A model generated the notes under the pieces. That model was not told where the DNA came from. It saw nothing but the letters and a program-made list of their open reading frames with translations, and searched no databases. A stretch of DNA of 58,993 nt from Candidatus Gordonibacter avicola (GTDB lineage Bacteria > Actinomycetota > Coriobacteriia > Coriobacteriales > Eggerthellaceae), in NCBI GenBank assembly GCA_019113915.1, contig DXGM01000037.1:1-58993 (forward strand), in the 5' to 3' direction. Shown here piece after piece: positions 1 to 7,775 of the stretch (position 1 is the first letter of the stretch; every line of letters begins with the position of its first letter). The position numbers and the translations under genes are program-made.

Positions 1-816
1 GCTGCCATCCCCGGCAGTGAGTGAGGAGCCCATAAGATAGCATCGGGACAATGCCTGGGCGGGAACAGTAGTAGTAGAACCGGGGATGTTGGCAGCACCC
101 TCCATGCCCTCGGGAATGAGCAGGAGACGCGAGTAGTCTTTGGTGAAGAGCATGCCATTGTGCGAGGCGAAGGCCTCGCTCTTGGCGCTCACGGCGATTG
201 ATTTGAGAGAAGAGCAACCAGCAACTGCGTCGGGGTCCACCTCGCGCAGGGTTGCCGGGAGCGACACGGAGGTGAGTTCCGAGCACTTCGCGAACGCATC
301 CTTCGCGATGGAAGTTACCTCGTAGGTGGAGGTACCGCTGGTGATGGATGCCGGAACCAACAAGTCGCCCTTGGGCGGTGTCGCAGCCGAACCCACAAGG
401 GTCGCGGTTTTGGTGGTGTCGTCGATTTTGAAAACAAAACCATCGCTTACGATAGACACCGCATTGGCATCAGCCGGCAACACGACTGTGCCAGCTACCT
501 GGCCGGACACATCAGAAGTACCCGCAGCTTGCGCAGGAGTACTTTCGTTTTTGTTTTCGTTGGAAGGTTGGTCGAGTGGGACCTGTTGGGAGAACTGAGC
601 AGTATCACCACTCGAGTTCGAAGAATCAGTAACTTCCTCCACGCCAGAAGCGTCAGAGGTTTCCGGGGCTAGAGGCTCAGAAAGCCCCCCCCCCCGGAGG
701 TTTTCGGATTCAGCAGTGCCCGCAAAAGCAGGCAGAGTACCGGTCGTCAGGGCACACGCAAGCGTCACTGCGCACGCAGCCCTGCCGAGCCGTACAGCTC
801 GACGGTTGAAATTCAT
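1..816 (-). CDS. Secreted LRR_5 (BspA-like) surface protein, 5' part only
   Basis: Partial gene: it starts at ATG 816 and runs off the left edge, 272 codons visible. Residues 1-32 form a signal peptide (MNFNRRAVRLGRAACAVTLA, then ...TLPAFA), so the product is exported. A Ser/Thr/Glu-rich linker follows. From about residue 125 comes leucine-rich repeat type 5 sequence (motifs VTSIAKDAFAKCSELTSVSL and VDPDAVAGCSSLKSI), typical of BspA-like surface or adhesion proteins. Codons 41-44 lie in an uninterrupted run of 11 G (685-695), with signal peptide and LRR in the same frame, so the gene is ON as written. Changing the run by 1 or 2 bases would truncate the protein. The C-terminal anchor is outside the window. 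Family call is confident; ligand unknown. Confidence 0.8.
   Translation of the reverse strand, partial: MNFNRRAVRLGRAACAVTLACALTTGTLPAFAGTAESENLRGGGLSEPLAPETSDASGVEEVTDSSNSSGDTAQFSQQVPLDQPSNENKNESTPAQAAGTSDVSGQVAGTVVLPADANAVSIVSDGFVFKIDDTTKTATLVGSAATPPKGDLLVPASITSGTSTYEVTSIAKDAFAKCSELTSVSLPATLREVDPDAVAGCSSLKSIAVSAKSEAFASHNGMLFTKDYSRLLLIPEGMEGAANIPGSTTTVPAQALSRCYLMGSSLTAGDGS
685..695 (-). repeat. Poly-G(11) homopolymer inside the surface-protein gene
   Basis: Eleven consecutive C on the plus strand, read as GGG GGG GGG plus flanking G on the minus strand at codons 41-44 of the LRR_5 gene. Tracts of this length are prone to slipped-strand mispairing. The position, just after the signal peptide, is the usual place for an ON/OFF switch in phase-variable surface genes. 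Confidence 0.7.
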
Positions 817-1292
817 TCCCTTGTCCCTTTACTCCAAAAGCCAGTGCATTTCCCGATGCACATACCCCACAAATGCGGGATATGTTCGGCATAGTAGCAC
901 GCGACGAGGGATTGTGAAGGGCGGCGGCGCTCCCCCATCACGAGAAAGAGCGCGAGTGCCCAAGGTCATAACCGCAGGTAGAACATATTCCCCAGCCATG
1001 CTGTAGCTAATCAGCCACAAGTCCTACGAATTCACAACTTCTTCACAACTTACCCCTCTTGTCATCCTGAGTGAGCGAAGTGAGTCGAAGGATCCCGAGC
1101 GGCGATAAGCAGGAAGTCTTACGGTTGGCACCGCTCGGGATCCTTCGAATACGGCGGCTTCGCCGCCTCCGCCCAGGATGACAGGGGGGGGGATGCCTGC
1201 GGTGCTTCGCAGCAAAAAAAAGGGGGGGGGTAGCGCCTGCGGCGCTTCGCGCCTCTGCTAGGATGACAAGGGGGTTGCTTTAAGTTTTATGC
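817..1292. other. Intergenic region with repeat copy and two G9 tracts
   Basis: No convincing gene. It holds the upstream region of the LRR_5 gene (817-1057), a palindromic repeat copy (1058-1184), a G9 run directly after it (1184-1192) and an A8-G9 run (1214-1230). The last segment (1231-1292) has another partial copy of the repeat's GCC-rich stem and ends at the stop of the next minus-strand gene. I saw no clear promoter hexamers. Confidence 0.6.
1058..1184. repeat. Palindromic repeat, copy 1 (GTCATCCTGAG family)
   Basis: Left arm CTTGTCATCCTGAG...GTCGAAGGATCCCGAGCGG and right arm CGCTCGGGATCCTTCGA...CCAGGATGACAG form a long imperfect inverted repeat around a non-conserved centre of about 25 nt. 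The same arms recur at 7609, 16434, 18424, 45783 and 58865. It is intergenic here and followed by a G9 tract. Confidence 0.8.
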
Positions 1293-3257
1293 CTAGGATT
1301 TCTTGACGATGACCAGGTCGTCTACGCTGATGCGAAGTTGGTCTTCGTAGGATTCGCGGTCCAGTTTGTTGGCGGAGACGTCGAGCGTGGCGCGGACGGT
1401 GGAGCCGTCAACCGCACCTTCGCGATAGGCGGCGCCGAAGTCGCGCTGCATGTCGGCGAAGAAGGTTTCGGCGGCAGCGGCGTCGGGGAAGCCCACTTCC
1501 AGCGACGACGTCTCACACAGGCCATCGCGGCCAAACGTCACCGTTTCGGTGGTGGTGCGCTGCTCATCAGCGGCGCTCGTGGTGGTATAGCGATACACCA
1601 CAGTGCCGGAGAGGTCGCGCTTGTCATCGGACGTGGTTGCCCCCTTCGGGTTGGATGACCCTGAATTACCCTTGTCGTCCGAGGTGCCCTTGTTCGTTGT
1701 TGAGCCGTCTTTGGTGACGGGAACCTCCTTGTTAACCGGGTCGCCATCAGGCGTTTCCGTTTCATGCGACGCCTGGTTGTCGTCACCGGAGTTCTGCTCT
1801 GTGATCGCAGACACCCCCGGACCGGACGACAGCATGTCGAACAACCAGCTCGACTGGGACACCACAAACACTGTGCCGGCAAGGGCCACAGCACCCAGTA
1901 CGCATCCCGCCGCCACCTTCAGCTTGAAGCCGCGACGATGAAGCGTCTCAGCTTCCCGCATGCTTTCCTTGATGCTGGCCGGGGGCTCGTCGAAGAGAGC
2001 ACTCGACTCCGCGTCGGCGGGCGCTCCCGCCTCGCCTTCCTCAGGCGTGGGCTGGGTGATCTCGGAGGACCCGCGCGGGTGCGCATCTACGTCAGGCGAC
2101 GAAGCGCTAGCGGTGGCGTTTTCCGGCGTGGCGGCGGAACCAGCAGCGGCCTCATCCTTCAAGTCTACGCCGAGCGCAGCCCCCAGGCTCTCAACGCTGA
2201 GCGCGCCATCAAACGCGGTCCCAGTTTGCGGCGCAGTGGATGCAGGTGTGGGCGACGCTTGCGTAGCCGCCGATGTCCCCGGCGCTGCGGCGGTACCGTC
2301 CGCACCCTCTTCCAGCCGCTGACGCGTAATCTCATCCAGCCGACTTTCAACCGACGCCCGCAACTCCTCCAACGAGCGGCGCCCATCGGGAAAGAGAATC
2401 TGTGCTGGAGCAGCCAGCGAGCGCTCCACCAACTCGGGCTCGACCGCATGCTTGCCACGCACGGCAGCATGGGCCGGAACGCTAGAACTTTTCGCCGGCA
2501 CCACCATACCAGCACACGGCGATTCCGCCGCCTGAGCAGGCACTACTGCCTGCGCACTTGGATTTTCCACCGGTGTGGGTGCCGCCACGGACACCTCTGC
2601 CGTCGGCACACCGCGCACAGATTCGGGAAGCACAATCGGCTGCGTCGACTCAGGCGAAGATGCGACCGGAGCTGGCTCGGCAGGTTCCACCAGATCAACG
2701 GTTTCTGCAAGGCGCGCCAGCACCTCTCCCGGCGGCGACACTGCCAACGCGGGCCACTCCACCAAATCAGCCAGGTTCGCAGAAGGAGCCGCTGACGACG
2801 CGACAAACGCCTCAGAAGGCACCGCAGACAACGCCTCAGCAGGCGCTCCAGAAGCCGGCACCGGCTTAGCCGGCACAACAACTTCCTCATGCCACACGGG
2901 CTGTTCGGCATAAACCGCCTCTGGCACTTCAGCAACCGGAGCAGGCGCCGCCACTTCATCCGCAGCGCTCGACGGTGCCACAACGGGCCAGCCTGCCTCG
3001 AGCGGAAGCTCAAACACATGCTCAACCAGGGCTTCCTTGCTCACATACGGATGCGGCGCGAACTCTTCCACCGGCGCATTTGGGTATGCTTGCGCGAGGG
3101 GTGGCGTTTCGACCCCCTCTTCAGCAGAGATGCCCTGCGGCTCCCCCGAGCGCGTTTCAACGGCGCTCTGCTCGACTTCGCCACCACCGTCGGAAAGCCC
3201 ATCCACAAACGCGAACAGGCTCTCCAACGATAGCGATCCGTCGCCGGTGCTCGACAT
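1293..3257 (-). CDS. Hypothetical single-pass membrane protein, low-complexity N-terminal region
   Basis: Encodes 654 residues of unrecognised family. Start chosen at ATG 3257 because GGAGAAAG precedes it; an in-frame upstream start adds only 22 unlikely residues. Residues 1-440 are rich in Pro, Ala, Val and Glu and look disordered. A membrane segment lies near 446-470 (VAAGCVLGAVALAGTVFVV), followed by a Ser/Thr/Asp/Gly linker to about 545 and a compact domain of about 105 residues at the C terminus (VVYRYTTTSAADEQRT through VDDLVIVKKS). Topology is probably cytoplasmic N terminus and external C-terminal domain. The stop is 38 nt from the A8-G9 tract. It stands alone with no operon partner. 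No function assigned. Confidence 0.75.
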   Translation of the reverse strand: MSSTGDGSLSLESLFAFVDGLSDGGGEVEQSAVETRSGEPQGISAEEGVETPPLAQAYPNAPVEEFAPHPYVSKEALVEHVFELPLEAGWPVVAPSSAADEVAAPAPVAEVPEAVYAEQPVWHEEVVVPAKPVPASGAPAEALSAVPSEAFVASSAAPSANLADLVEWPALAVSPPGEVLARLAETVDLVEPAEPAPVASSPESTQPIVLPESVRGVPTAEVSVAAPTPVENPSAQAVVPAQAAESPCAGMVVPAKSSSVPAHAAVRGKHAVEPELVERSLAAPAQILFPDGRRSLEELRASVESRLDEITRQRLEEGADGTAAAPGTSAATQASPTPASTAPQTGTAFDGALSVESLGAALGVDLKDEAAAGSAATPENATASASSPDVDAHPRGSSEITQPTPEEGEAGAPADAESSALFDEPPASIKESMREAETLHRRGFKLKVAAGCVLGAVALAGTVFVVSQSSWLFDMLSSGPGVSAITEQNSGDDNQASHETETPDGDPVNKEVPVTKDGSTTNKGTSDDKGNSGSSNPKGATTSDDKRDLSGTVVYRYTTTSAADEQRTTTETVTFGRDGLCETSSLEVGFPDAAAAETFFADMQRDFGAAYREGAVDGSTVRATLDVSANKLDRESYEDQLRISVDDLVIVKKS

Positions 3258-3418
3258 ACGCTCACTTTCTCCGAACTCGCAGCCGTGCCAGCCCTGTGTA
3301 TCCCGTTTTCTGGCGCACGACAATCTTCGTCAAGCATAGCAAAGAAACTCGTGCTCGTACTTAAAATGGCGAATATATCCACCATTTAAGGGCGGCAGTG
3401 TACGTAAGCACCCCTCTC

Positions 3419-3781
3419 TTAGACTGCTCTGTTCAGCCAGCAGCGACGCACCACCCAGTACCCCTCGGCCGAACGCGCCACGCGGTATCCCAAAAGTTCA
3501 AGCACTTGGCACACCGCATCGATGCGTGCCATGCTGCTGTCCCAAAGCAGCCAGTCCTCTTCGGAGAATTCCGCGAAACGTCGGCGTGTCTGATCTTCGC
3601 CGTAGCCATAGCGGCGCGCCATGTCATCGAGCACCGCCTGGTAATCGTCCAAAAGCTGAGCTACGGCCGCCTCTGCCCCCTTTCTTCCCATGCGGGACCT
3701 TCCCCCTAAGCCTCGCTCCGCCGAAGGCCGGCCCCCCGAAGCACGGCACGTATTCGGCTTTTGCCGCTCGTCTGATCCCAT
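3419..3781 (-). CDS. Small hypothetical protein
   Basis: 120 residues, start ATG 3781 preceded by GAGGAGAAAGG. The first 35 residues are polar and basic; the rest looks like a small helical domain with motifs ARRYGYGEDQTRRRFAEFSE and ARIDAVCQVLELLGYRVARS, ending WVVRRCWLNRAV. The pattern resembles small actinobacterial cytosolic proteins but I cannot name a family. It lies between the one-TM hypothetical (same strand, 161 nt gap) and the divergent promoter of the radical SAM pair. Confidence 0.65.
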   Translation of the reverse strand: MGSDERQKPNTCRASGGRPSAERGLGGRSRMGRKGAEAAVAQLLDDYQAVLDDMARRYGYGEDQTRRRFAEFSEEDWLLWDSSMARIDAVCQVLELLGYRVARSAEGYWVVRRCWLNRAV

Positions 3782-3939
3782 GTCGTTTCCTTTCTCCTCA
3801 GAGGTAAATACCCATCCCCTCGATGGGACATCACCGATTGTCACACGTGAAACGTTATCGCTGTTGACAGTTCGATAGGAAGCATGACCAAGCTCCTTTT
3901 CGGACGTTTATGCTGATCAAACCCCTCATCAACCCACCC

Positions 3940-3968
3940 TTGACACCGTACGCGCGTTCTTATATAGT
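3940..3968 (+). promoter_or_regulatory. Sigma70-type promoter of the radical SAM pair
   Basis: TTGACA at 3940-3945, a 17-nt spacer, and TATAGT at 3963-3968 on the plus strand. This is the best consensus promoter in the window. The predicted transcription start is near 3975, about 44 nt before the ATG at 4019. Confidence 0.75.
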
Positions 3969-3970
3969 GG

Positions 3971-4018
3971 GCGAACAAACATTCTCGCGAACATTTGATC
4001 TGGCGAACGGGCGTGCGC
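3971..4018 (+). promoter_or_regulatory. Three 16-bp direct repeats (GCGAAC-N10) between promoter and start codon
   Basis: GCGAAC occurs at 3971, 3987 and 4003, exactly 16 bp apart, and the third unit ends at the base before ATG 4019. The second copy reads CGAACATTTGATC, which resembles the Gram-positive LexA/SOS box core (CGAAC-N4-GTTCG) with mismatches in the right half. The array overlaps the predicted transcription start, so it could be a repressor operator or an RNA leader element. Confidence 0.5.
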
Positions 4019-5563
4019 ATGGAACTTATCGAAAAACTTGAGGTTCTCGCTGATGCAGCAAAGTATGACGTAGCGTGTACTTCATCCGGCATCGACCGCG
4101 ACGCGAGTCGCGGCAAACTCGGCAGCGCGGTGGCGGCCGGCTGCTGCCACAGTTTCTCGGCCGACGGGCGCTGCATAACGCTGCTCAAGGTGCTCATGAC
4201 CAACGTATGTGTCTACGACTGCGCCTATTGCGTGAACCGCTCGTCAAACGAAGTGAAACGCGCGGCCTTCTCGCCGCGCGAGCTGGCCGACCTCACCATC
4301 GCGTTTTACCGTCGCAACTACATTGAGGGCCTCTTCCTCAGTTCCGGCGTTATTAAGAACCCCGACTATACCACCGAGCTGATGATACAAACGCTTTCTC
4401 TTCTGCGCGAAGAACACGGTTTTCGCGGCTACATCCACGCGAAGGCCGTACCCGGCACCTCACCTGAATTAGTTGAGCGCCTGGGGCATCTGGCCGATCG
4501 TTTGAGCGTGAATATGGAACTACCCTCGCAGGCTAGCCTGCGCTTACTTGCGCCCGAAAAGGACAAACAACATATTCTGGCGCCTATGCGGCAAATCCGC
4601 GACAGCATTGCGGTGGACAAAGACACACGCGCGCTCATGCGTAAGGAAACTACCTACATGAAACAGGTGCGGCCCAAGAGAAAGGAGCGCGCGTTCGCAC
4701 CCGCCGGGCAGTCCACCCAAATGATTGTGGGAGCAACACCTGAAAGCGACTTCCACATATTGAATTTGTCGGCGGCGCTCTACCGCACGCTGTCTCTCAA
4801 ACGCGTGTTTTTTAGCGCCTATACGCCGGTGAATGATGATGCGCGCCTGCCGGGTACCGATGCTATTCAGCTAAACCGTGAACACCGTCTCTACCAGGCG
4901 GACTGGCTGCTACGTTTCTACCGTTTTGATGTGACCGAAATCATCGACGAAGAGCATCCATTCTTGGACACCGAGGTGGACCCAAAAGCAAACTGGGCGC
5001 TGAACAATCTGGACTTTTTTCCGGTGGAGGTGAACAAGGCACCGCTTGAGGCACTTCTGCGCGTGCCTGGCATTGGCGTGCGCGGCGCACATTCCATTAT
5101 CCGAGCGCGACGCGCCACCACGCTTGGCGAGCGCGAACTGCGCAAGTTGGGCATTGCATACAAACGCGCCCGTTTCTTCATCACCTGCAATGGCACCTAT
5201 GCGGGGCAAGGCGTTGACTTCTCGCGCGAAGGCTTACGCGCGCAGCTGGCCGCGCCGCCGAAGGGCGGCAATCATGGTCGACGCGCCGACAAAGCCTGCC
5301 CCGGCCAGATGAGCCTCTTCGAAAGTGTGGAGACCCCCGAGAAAGCGCGCATTGCGGGCGGGGTAAGCAGCGCGGAGGGTGGGCGTTTGCTCGGCGGCGC
5401 GGGGGCGGACAGGAGTGTGCAACGCGGCGAGAAATGCGGGAGTGTGAGCACGCACGGAGAGAAGCTGTCGGGGCCGCAGAGCTTACTCGCGCCCGCTGCT
5501 CCCTCTGATGGCACGTTCGGCTGGCAGAGGGCCTTAGAGGAACCCCAGGCGGCTTGTGCATGA
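4019..5563 (+). CDS. Putative DNA modification/repair radical SAM protein (TIGR03916-like)
   Basis: 514 residues. The radical SAM cluster motif CVYDCAYC places the three ligand cysteines at C64, C68 and C71; NRSSNEVKRAAFSPRELADL and GLFLSSGVIKNPDYT follow as in the radical SAM protein normally linked to a uracil-DNA-glycosylase-like partner. Near residues 345-390 a helix-hairpin-helix segment (LEALLRVPGIGVRGAHSII) suggests DNA binding. The last ~110 residues are low complexity around CPGQMSLFESV. I chose ATG 4019 over TTG 3995, although no strong ribosome site is visible. Stop and next start overlap (ATGA). Reaction unknown; the family is annotated as DNA repair by association only. The three 16-bp repeats upstream may control it. 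Confidence 0.85.
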   Translation: MELIEKLEVLADAAKYDVACTSSGIDRDASRGKLGSAVAAGCCHSFSADGRCITLLKVLMTNVCVYDCAYCVNRSSNEVKRAAFSPRELADLTIAFYRRNYIEGLFLSSGVIKNPDYTTELMIQTLSLLREEHGFRGYIHAKAVPGTSPELVERLGHLADRLSVNMELPSQASLRLLAPEKDKQHILAPMRQIRDSIAVDKDTRALMRKETTYMKQVRPKRKERAFAPAGQSTQMIVGATPESDFHILNLSAALYRTLSLKRVFFSAYTPVNDDARLPGTDAIQLNREHRLYQADWLLRFYRFDVTEIIDEEHPFLDTEVDPKANWALNNLDFFPVEVNKAPLEALLRVPGIGVRGAHSIIRARRATTLGERELRKLGIAYKRARFFITCNGTYAGQGVDFSREGLRAQLAAPPKGGNHGRRADKACPGQMSLFESVETPEKARIAGGVSSAEGGRLLGGAGADRSVQRGEKCGSVSTHGEKLSGPQSLLAPAAPSDGTFGWQRALEEPQAACA

Positions 5564-6579
5564 GCGAGAGTGGGAGCAGTTCGGTGAAAGGAGTGCGCGA
5601 AAGGAAGAAAGGCGTGCCGGAAGCTGTGCGGGAGGAAAAGAAGGGTGCAACCGCCGTTGCACACGAAGAGCCGCTTGTTGACGTGGCTTATGTGCATGAT
5701 GGTTCGCTTGAGGGTTTGCTTTCAGCCGTGTTCGAGGCATATGCCCGCCACGAGGATCCGCAGGATATTGTGCGCGACGGCCAGCTACAGCCGCGCCTCG
5801 GACAGACAGTGCGTTTCATTGAGACCGACATGGAGCGCGCTCTGCGGGTACAGCGCGGCGTCAAGCGGGCGGGCGGACACGGTGCCTATGATGCTGTGGT
5901 GCGGGCATCGCTTTCCGACGACCCGGAGGCGGGCACCATTGTGTACCGGTTCATTCGCTATGCGATGGCGGCCAATCGTCCACACGACTGCACAGGATGT
6001 CGCAAGCGCCGCTCGTGCGCTGGCCCGGTGGACAGCGGCGGGCCAGCCTCCGTTGGCTGCACGGGTAAGGCTTCCGGAAGCGTACTGGGTGACCTGGCGC
6101 ACCCTGCTGTGGCTCCCTTGCACCGCCTCGTGCGCGCCGTCGGCAACGAGCGCCACCGCATGATTCAGTTTTTGCGTTTCGAGCACTTGGAGAACGGGGT
6201 GTGGCTCGCGCGCTGCAACCCCTCTGCGTCGGTGGTGCCCCTGCTCATGGACTACTTTAGCGCGCGGTTCAACATTCAGCCGTTCATCATCTACGATGAG
6301 GTGCATAACCTCGCAGGCGTGTACGAAGGTCGCGAGTGGTATCTCGTGCGCACTGATCAGCTGAACGTGCCCGACCGCGCCGCCGACGAACAACTCATGC
6401 AAGCAGCCTGGAAACGGTTTTATCGCACCGTAGCCGTTGAAGCACGCTACAACCCCGAACTCCGCCGCCAGTTCATGCCCAAGCGCCTGTGGAAAAACAT
6501 CGTCGAGATGCACGAAGACCTCCCCGACACCGACCTCGCCCCACCAACCACCACCCCCGAACGCCTCTGGCGAGGGTAG
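5560..6579 (+). CDS. Probable DNA metabolism protein, TIGR03915/DUF4130-like partner of the radical SAM protein
   Basis: 339 residues, translationally coupled to the radical SAM gene by an ATGA overlap. After a charged leader of ~38 residues, VAYVHDGSLEGLLSAVFEAY begins the conserved domain; ERHRMIQFLRFEHLENGVWLA and YDEVHNLAGVYEGREWYLV are characteristic of this family, and the C terminus MPKRLWKNIVEM is conserved. Many relatives carry an additional uracil-DNA-glycosylase domain; none is visible here. Between about residues 140 and 177 there is a Gly/Cys-rich insertion (CTGCRKRRSCAG and a further Cys) that could bind metal but is not a standard motif. Gene pair and context suggest nucleic-acid repair or modification; the activity is unknown. 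Confidence 0.8.
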   Translation: MSESGSSSVKGVRERKKGVPEAVREEKKGATAVAHEEPLVDVAYVHDGSLEGLLSAVFEAYARHEDPQDIVRDGQLQPRLGQTVRFIETDMERALRVQRGVKRAGGHGAYDAVVRASLSDDPEAGTIVYRFIRYAMAANRPHDCTGCRKRRSCAGPVDSGGPASVGCTGKASGSVLGDLAHPAVAPLHRLVRAVGNERHRMIQFLRFEHLENGVWLARCNPSASVVPLLMDYFSARFNIQPFIIYDEVHNLAGVYEGREWYLVRTDQLNVPDRAADEQLMQAAWKRFYRTVAVEARYNPELRRQFMPKRLWKNIVEMHEDLPDTDLAPPTTTPERLWRG

Positions 6580-6598
6580 ATGTGACGCGCCGGAACTC

Positions 6599-7549
6599 TT
6601 AAACACCCGTAAGATCAAAGGGTGGGATGAAGCTTTCTTCGGCGGCACCGCCTTCTTGCCAAAAGTAGTCTTCCACGCCCAGTTCATCGGCGAAATCGAG
6701 CAAACGCTCGTAGTCTTCATCAGGTACACGATGAGCCAACTCGGGGTTCTCGACCAGCGCGATCTGCGCACGCTTGTTGCCCGCAGCGGCCGCATCAACC
6801 AACACGGGCGTGTACTGATTCATCAGCGAAAGCAACACCTGCCGCCCGTAGCGTTCATGCACCAGACGCACGATGCGCTTGGAGTCCTCCAGCGCCCCCG
6901 GCAGCATCAAGTGACGCACCACCGTACCGCGTACGAGACGCGGCAGGCCGTCCACCTCGTCAAACACCGGTTCGCCCGTCTGCGCCACCATCTCATCAAG
7001 CGCCGCGAGCGCCACTTCAGGGTAGTCGGGTGCCTGCGAATAACGCGCAGCCAAGCACGCGTCAGCATACTTGAAGTCAGTCAGATAGACGTCCACCGTA
7101 CTCGCATTCGCCCGCACGGCTTCCACGGTTTCGTAGCCCGACGTGTTCCACACCACCGGAACCGTCAACCCGCGCTCGCGCGCCTGCGCCACTGCCACCC
7201 GCGCTTCACATGCGTAATGGGTGGGCGTCACAAAGTTCACGTTGAGCGCGCCCTGTGCTTCCAGCTCCAGACACATCTCCGCAAGTCGCTCTACCGTGAC
7301 CGCACGGCCCGCTTCACCAGCGGCGATAACCGCATTCTGACAATACACACACCGCAGCGGACAGTGCGCAAAGAAGATCGTTCCACTGCCGCGTTCCCCG
7401 CTGATTGGCGGTTCTTCCCAAAAATGCAGGGCCGCGCGCGCCACCACCAGGGTGTCGCCAGCCCCACAAACCCCTCGCTCCCCCGCCGCGCGATTAACCC
7501 CGCACCCTCGCGGACACACGTCACAAGAAGTAAGTTGATTACTTTGCAT
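6599..7549 (-). CDS. Radical SAM protein, PflA-like (COG1313 type)
   Basis: 316 residues. Radical SAM motif CPLRCVYC gives C63, C67 and C70. An N-terminal Cys set (CDVCPRGCGVNR, C9, C12, C16, then C28) is typical of this subgroup of pyruvate-formate-lyase-activase homologues and may bind a second cluster. Later motifs VWNTSGYETVE and DVYLTDFKYAD fit the family. The frame stays open for 55 codons upstream, but that part is the translated palindromic repeat at 7609-7740, so I place the start at ATG 7549. No glycyl-radical enzyme gene is adjacent, so the target is unknown. It is tail-to-tail with the DUF4130 gene, 19 nt apart. Confidence 0.85.
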   Translation of the reverse strand: MQSNQLTSCDVCPRGCGVNRAAGERGVCGAGDTLVVARAALHFWEEPPISGERGSGTIFFAHCPLRCVYCQNAVIAAGEAGRAVTVERLAEMCLELEAQGALNVNFVTPTHYACEARVAVAQARERGLTVPVVWNTSGYETVEAVRANASTVDVYLTDFKYADACLAARYSQAPDYPEVALAALDEMVAQTGEPVFDEVDGLPRLVRGTVVRHLMLPGALEDSKRIVRLVHERYGRQVLLSLMNQYTPVLVDAAAAGNKRAQIALVENPELAHRVPDEDYERLLDFADELGVEDYFWQEGGAAEESFIPPFDLTGV

Positions 7550-7608
7550 ACAGCCACCGACCCCCAAAACAAGCCACACATATCGCCCTATCTGGCGAAA
7601 CACCCCTT

Positions 7609-7740
7609 TTGTCATCCTGAGCGGAGCGCCGTAGGCGCGTAGTCGAAGGATCCCGTGAGGCGCCAGCAGGAAGATTCCCAGTTGACACCACACGGGATCC
7701 TTCGACTCCGGCACTACGCGCCTCCGCTCAGGATGACAAG
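7609..7740. repeat. Palindromic repeat, copy 2
   Basis: Full-length copy: GTCATCCTGAGCGGAGCGC...GTCGAAGGATCCCG, a variable centre of about 40 nt, then CACGGGATCCTTCGACTCC...GCCTCCGCTCAGGATGACAAG. It lies between the radical SAM gene (start 7549) and the end of the NAD-binding gene (7776), so it could fold as a hairpin on the transcript joining them. Confidence 0.85.
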
Positions 7741-7775
7741 AAGGGGGCGTCTTCCAGTGCTCTACTTGGAATGCC

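Noticed and set aside
710..892. 60-codon Cys-rich minus-strand frame overlapping the LRR_5 signal peptide
   Set aside because: It is an alternative frame of the signal-peptide region; the LRR_5 frame is better supported.
5785..6798. 337-codon minus-strand frame opposite the DUF4130 gene
   Set aside because: It is antisense to a gene with recognisable motifs; the His/Arg-rich composition is that of a shadow frame.
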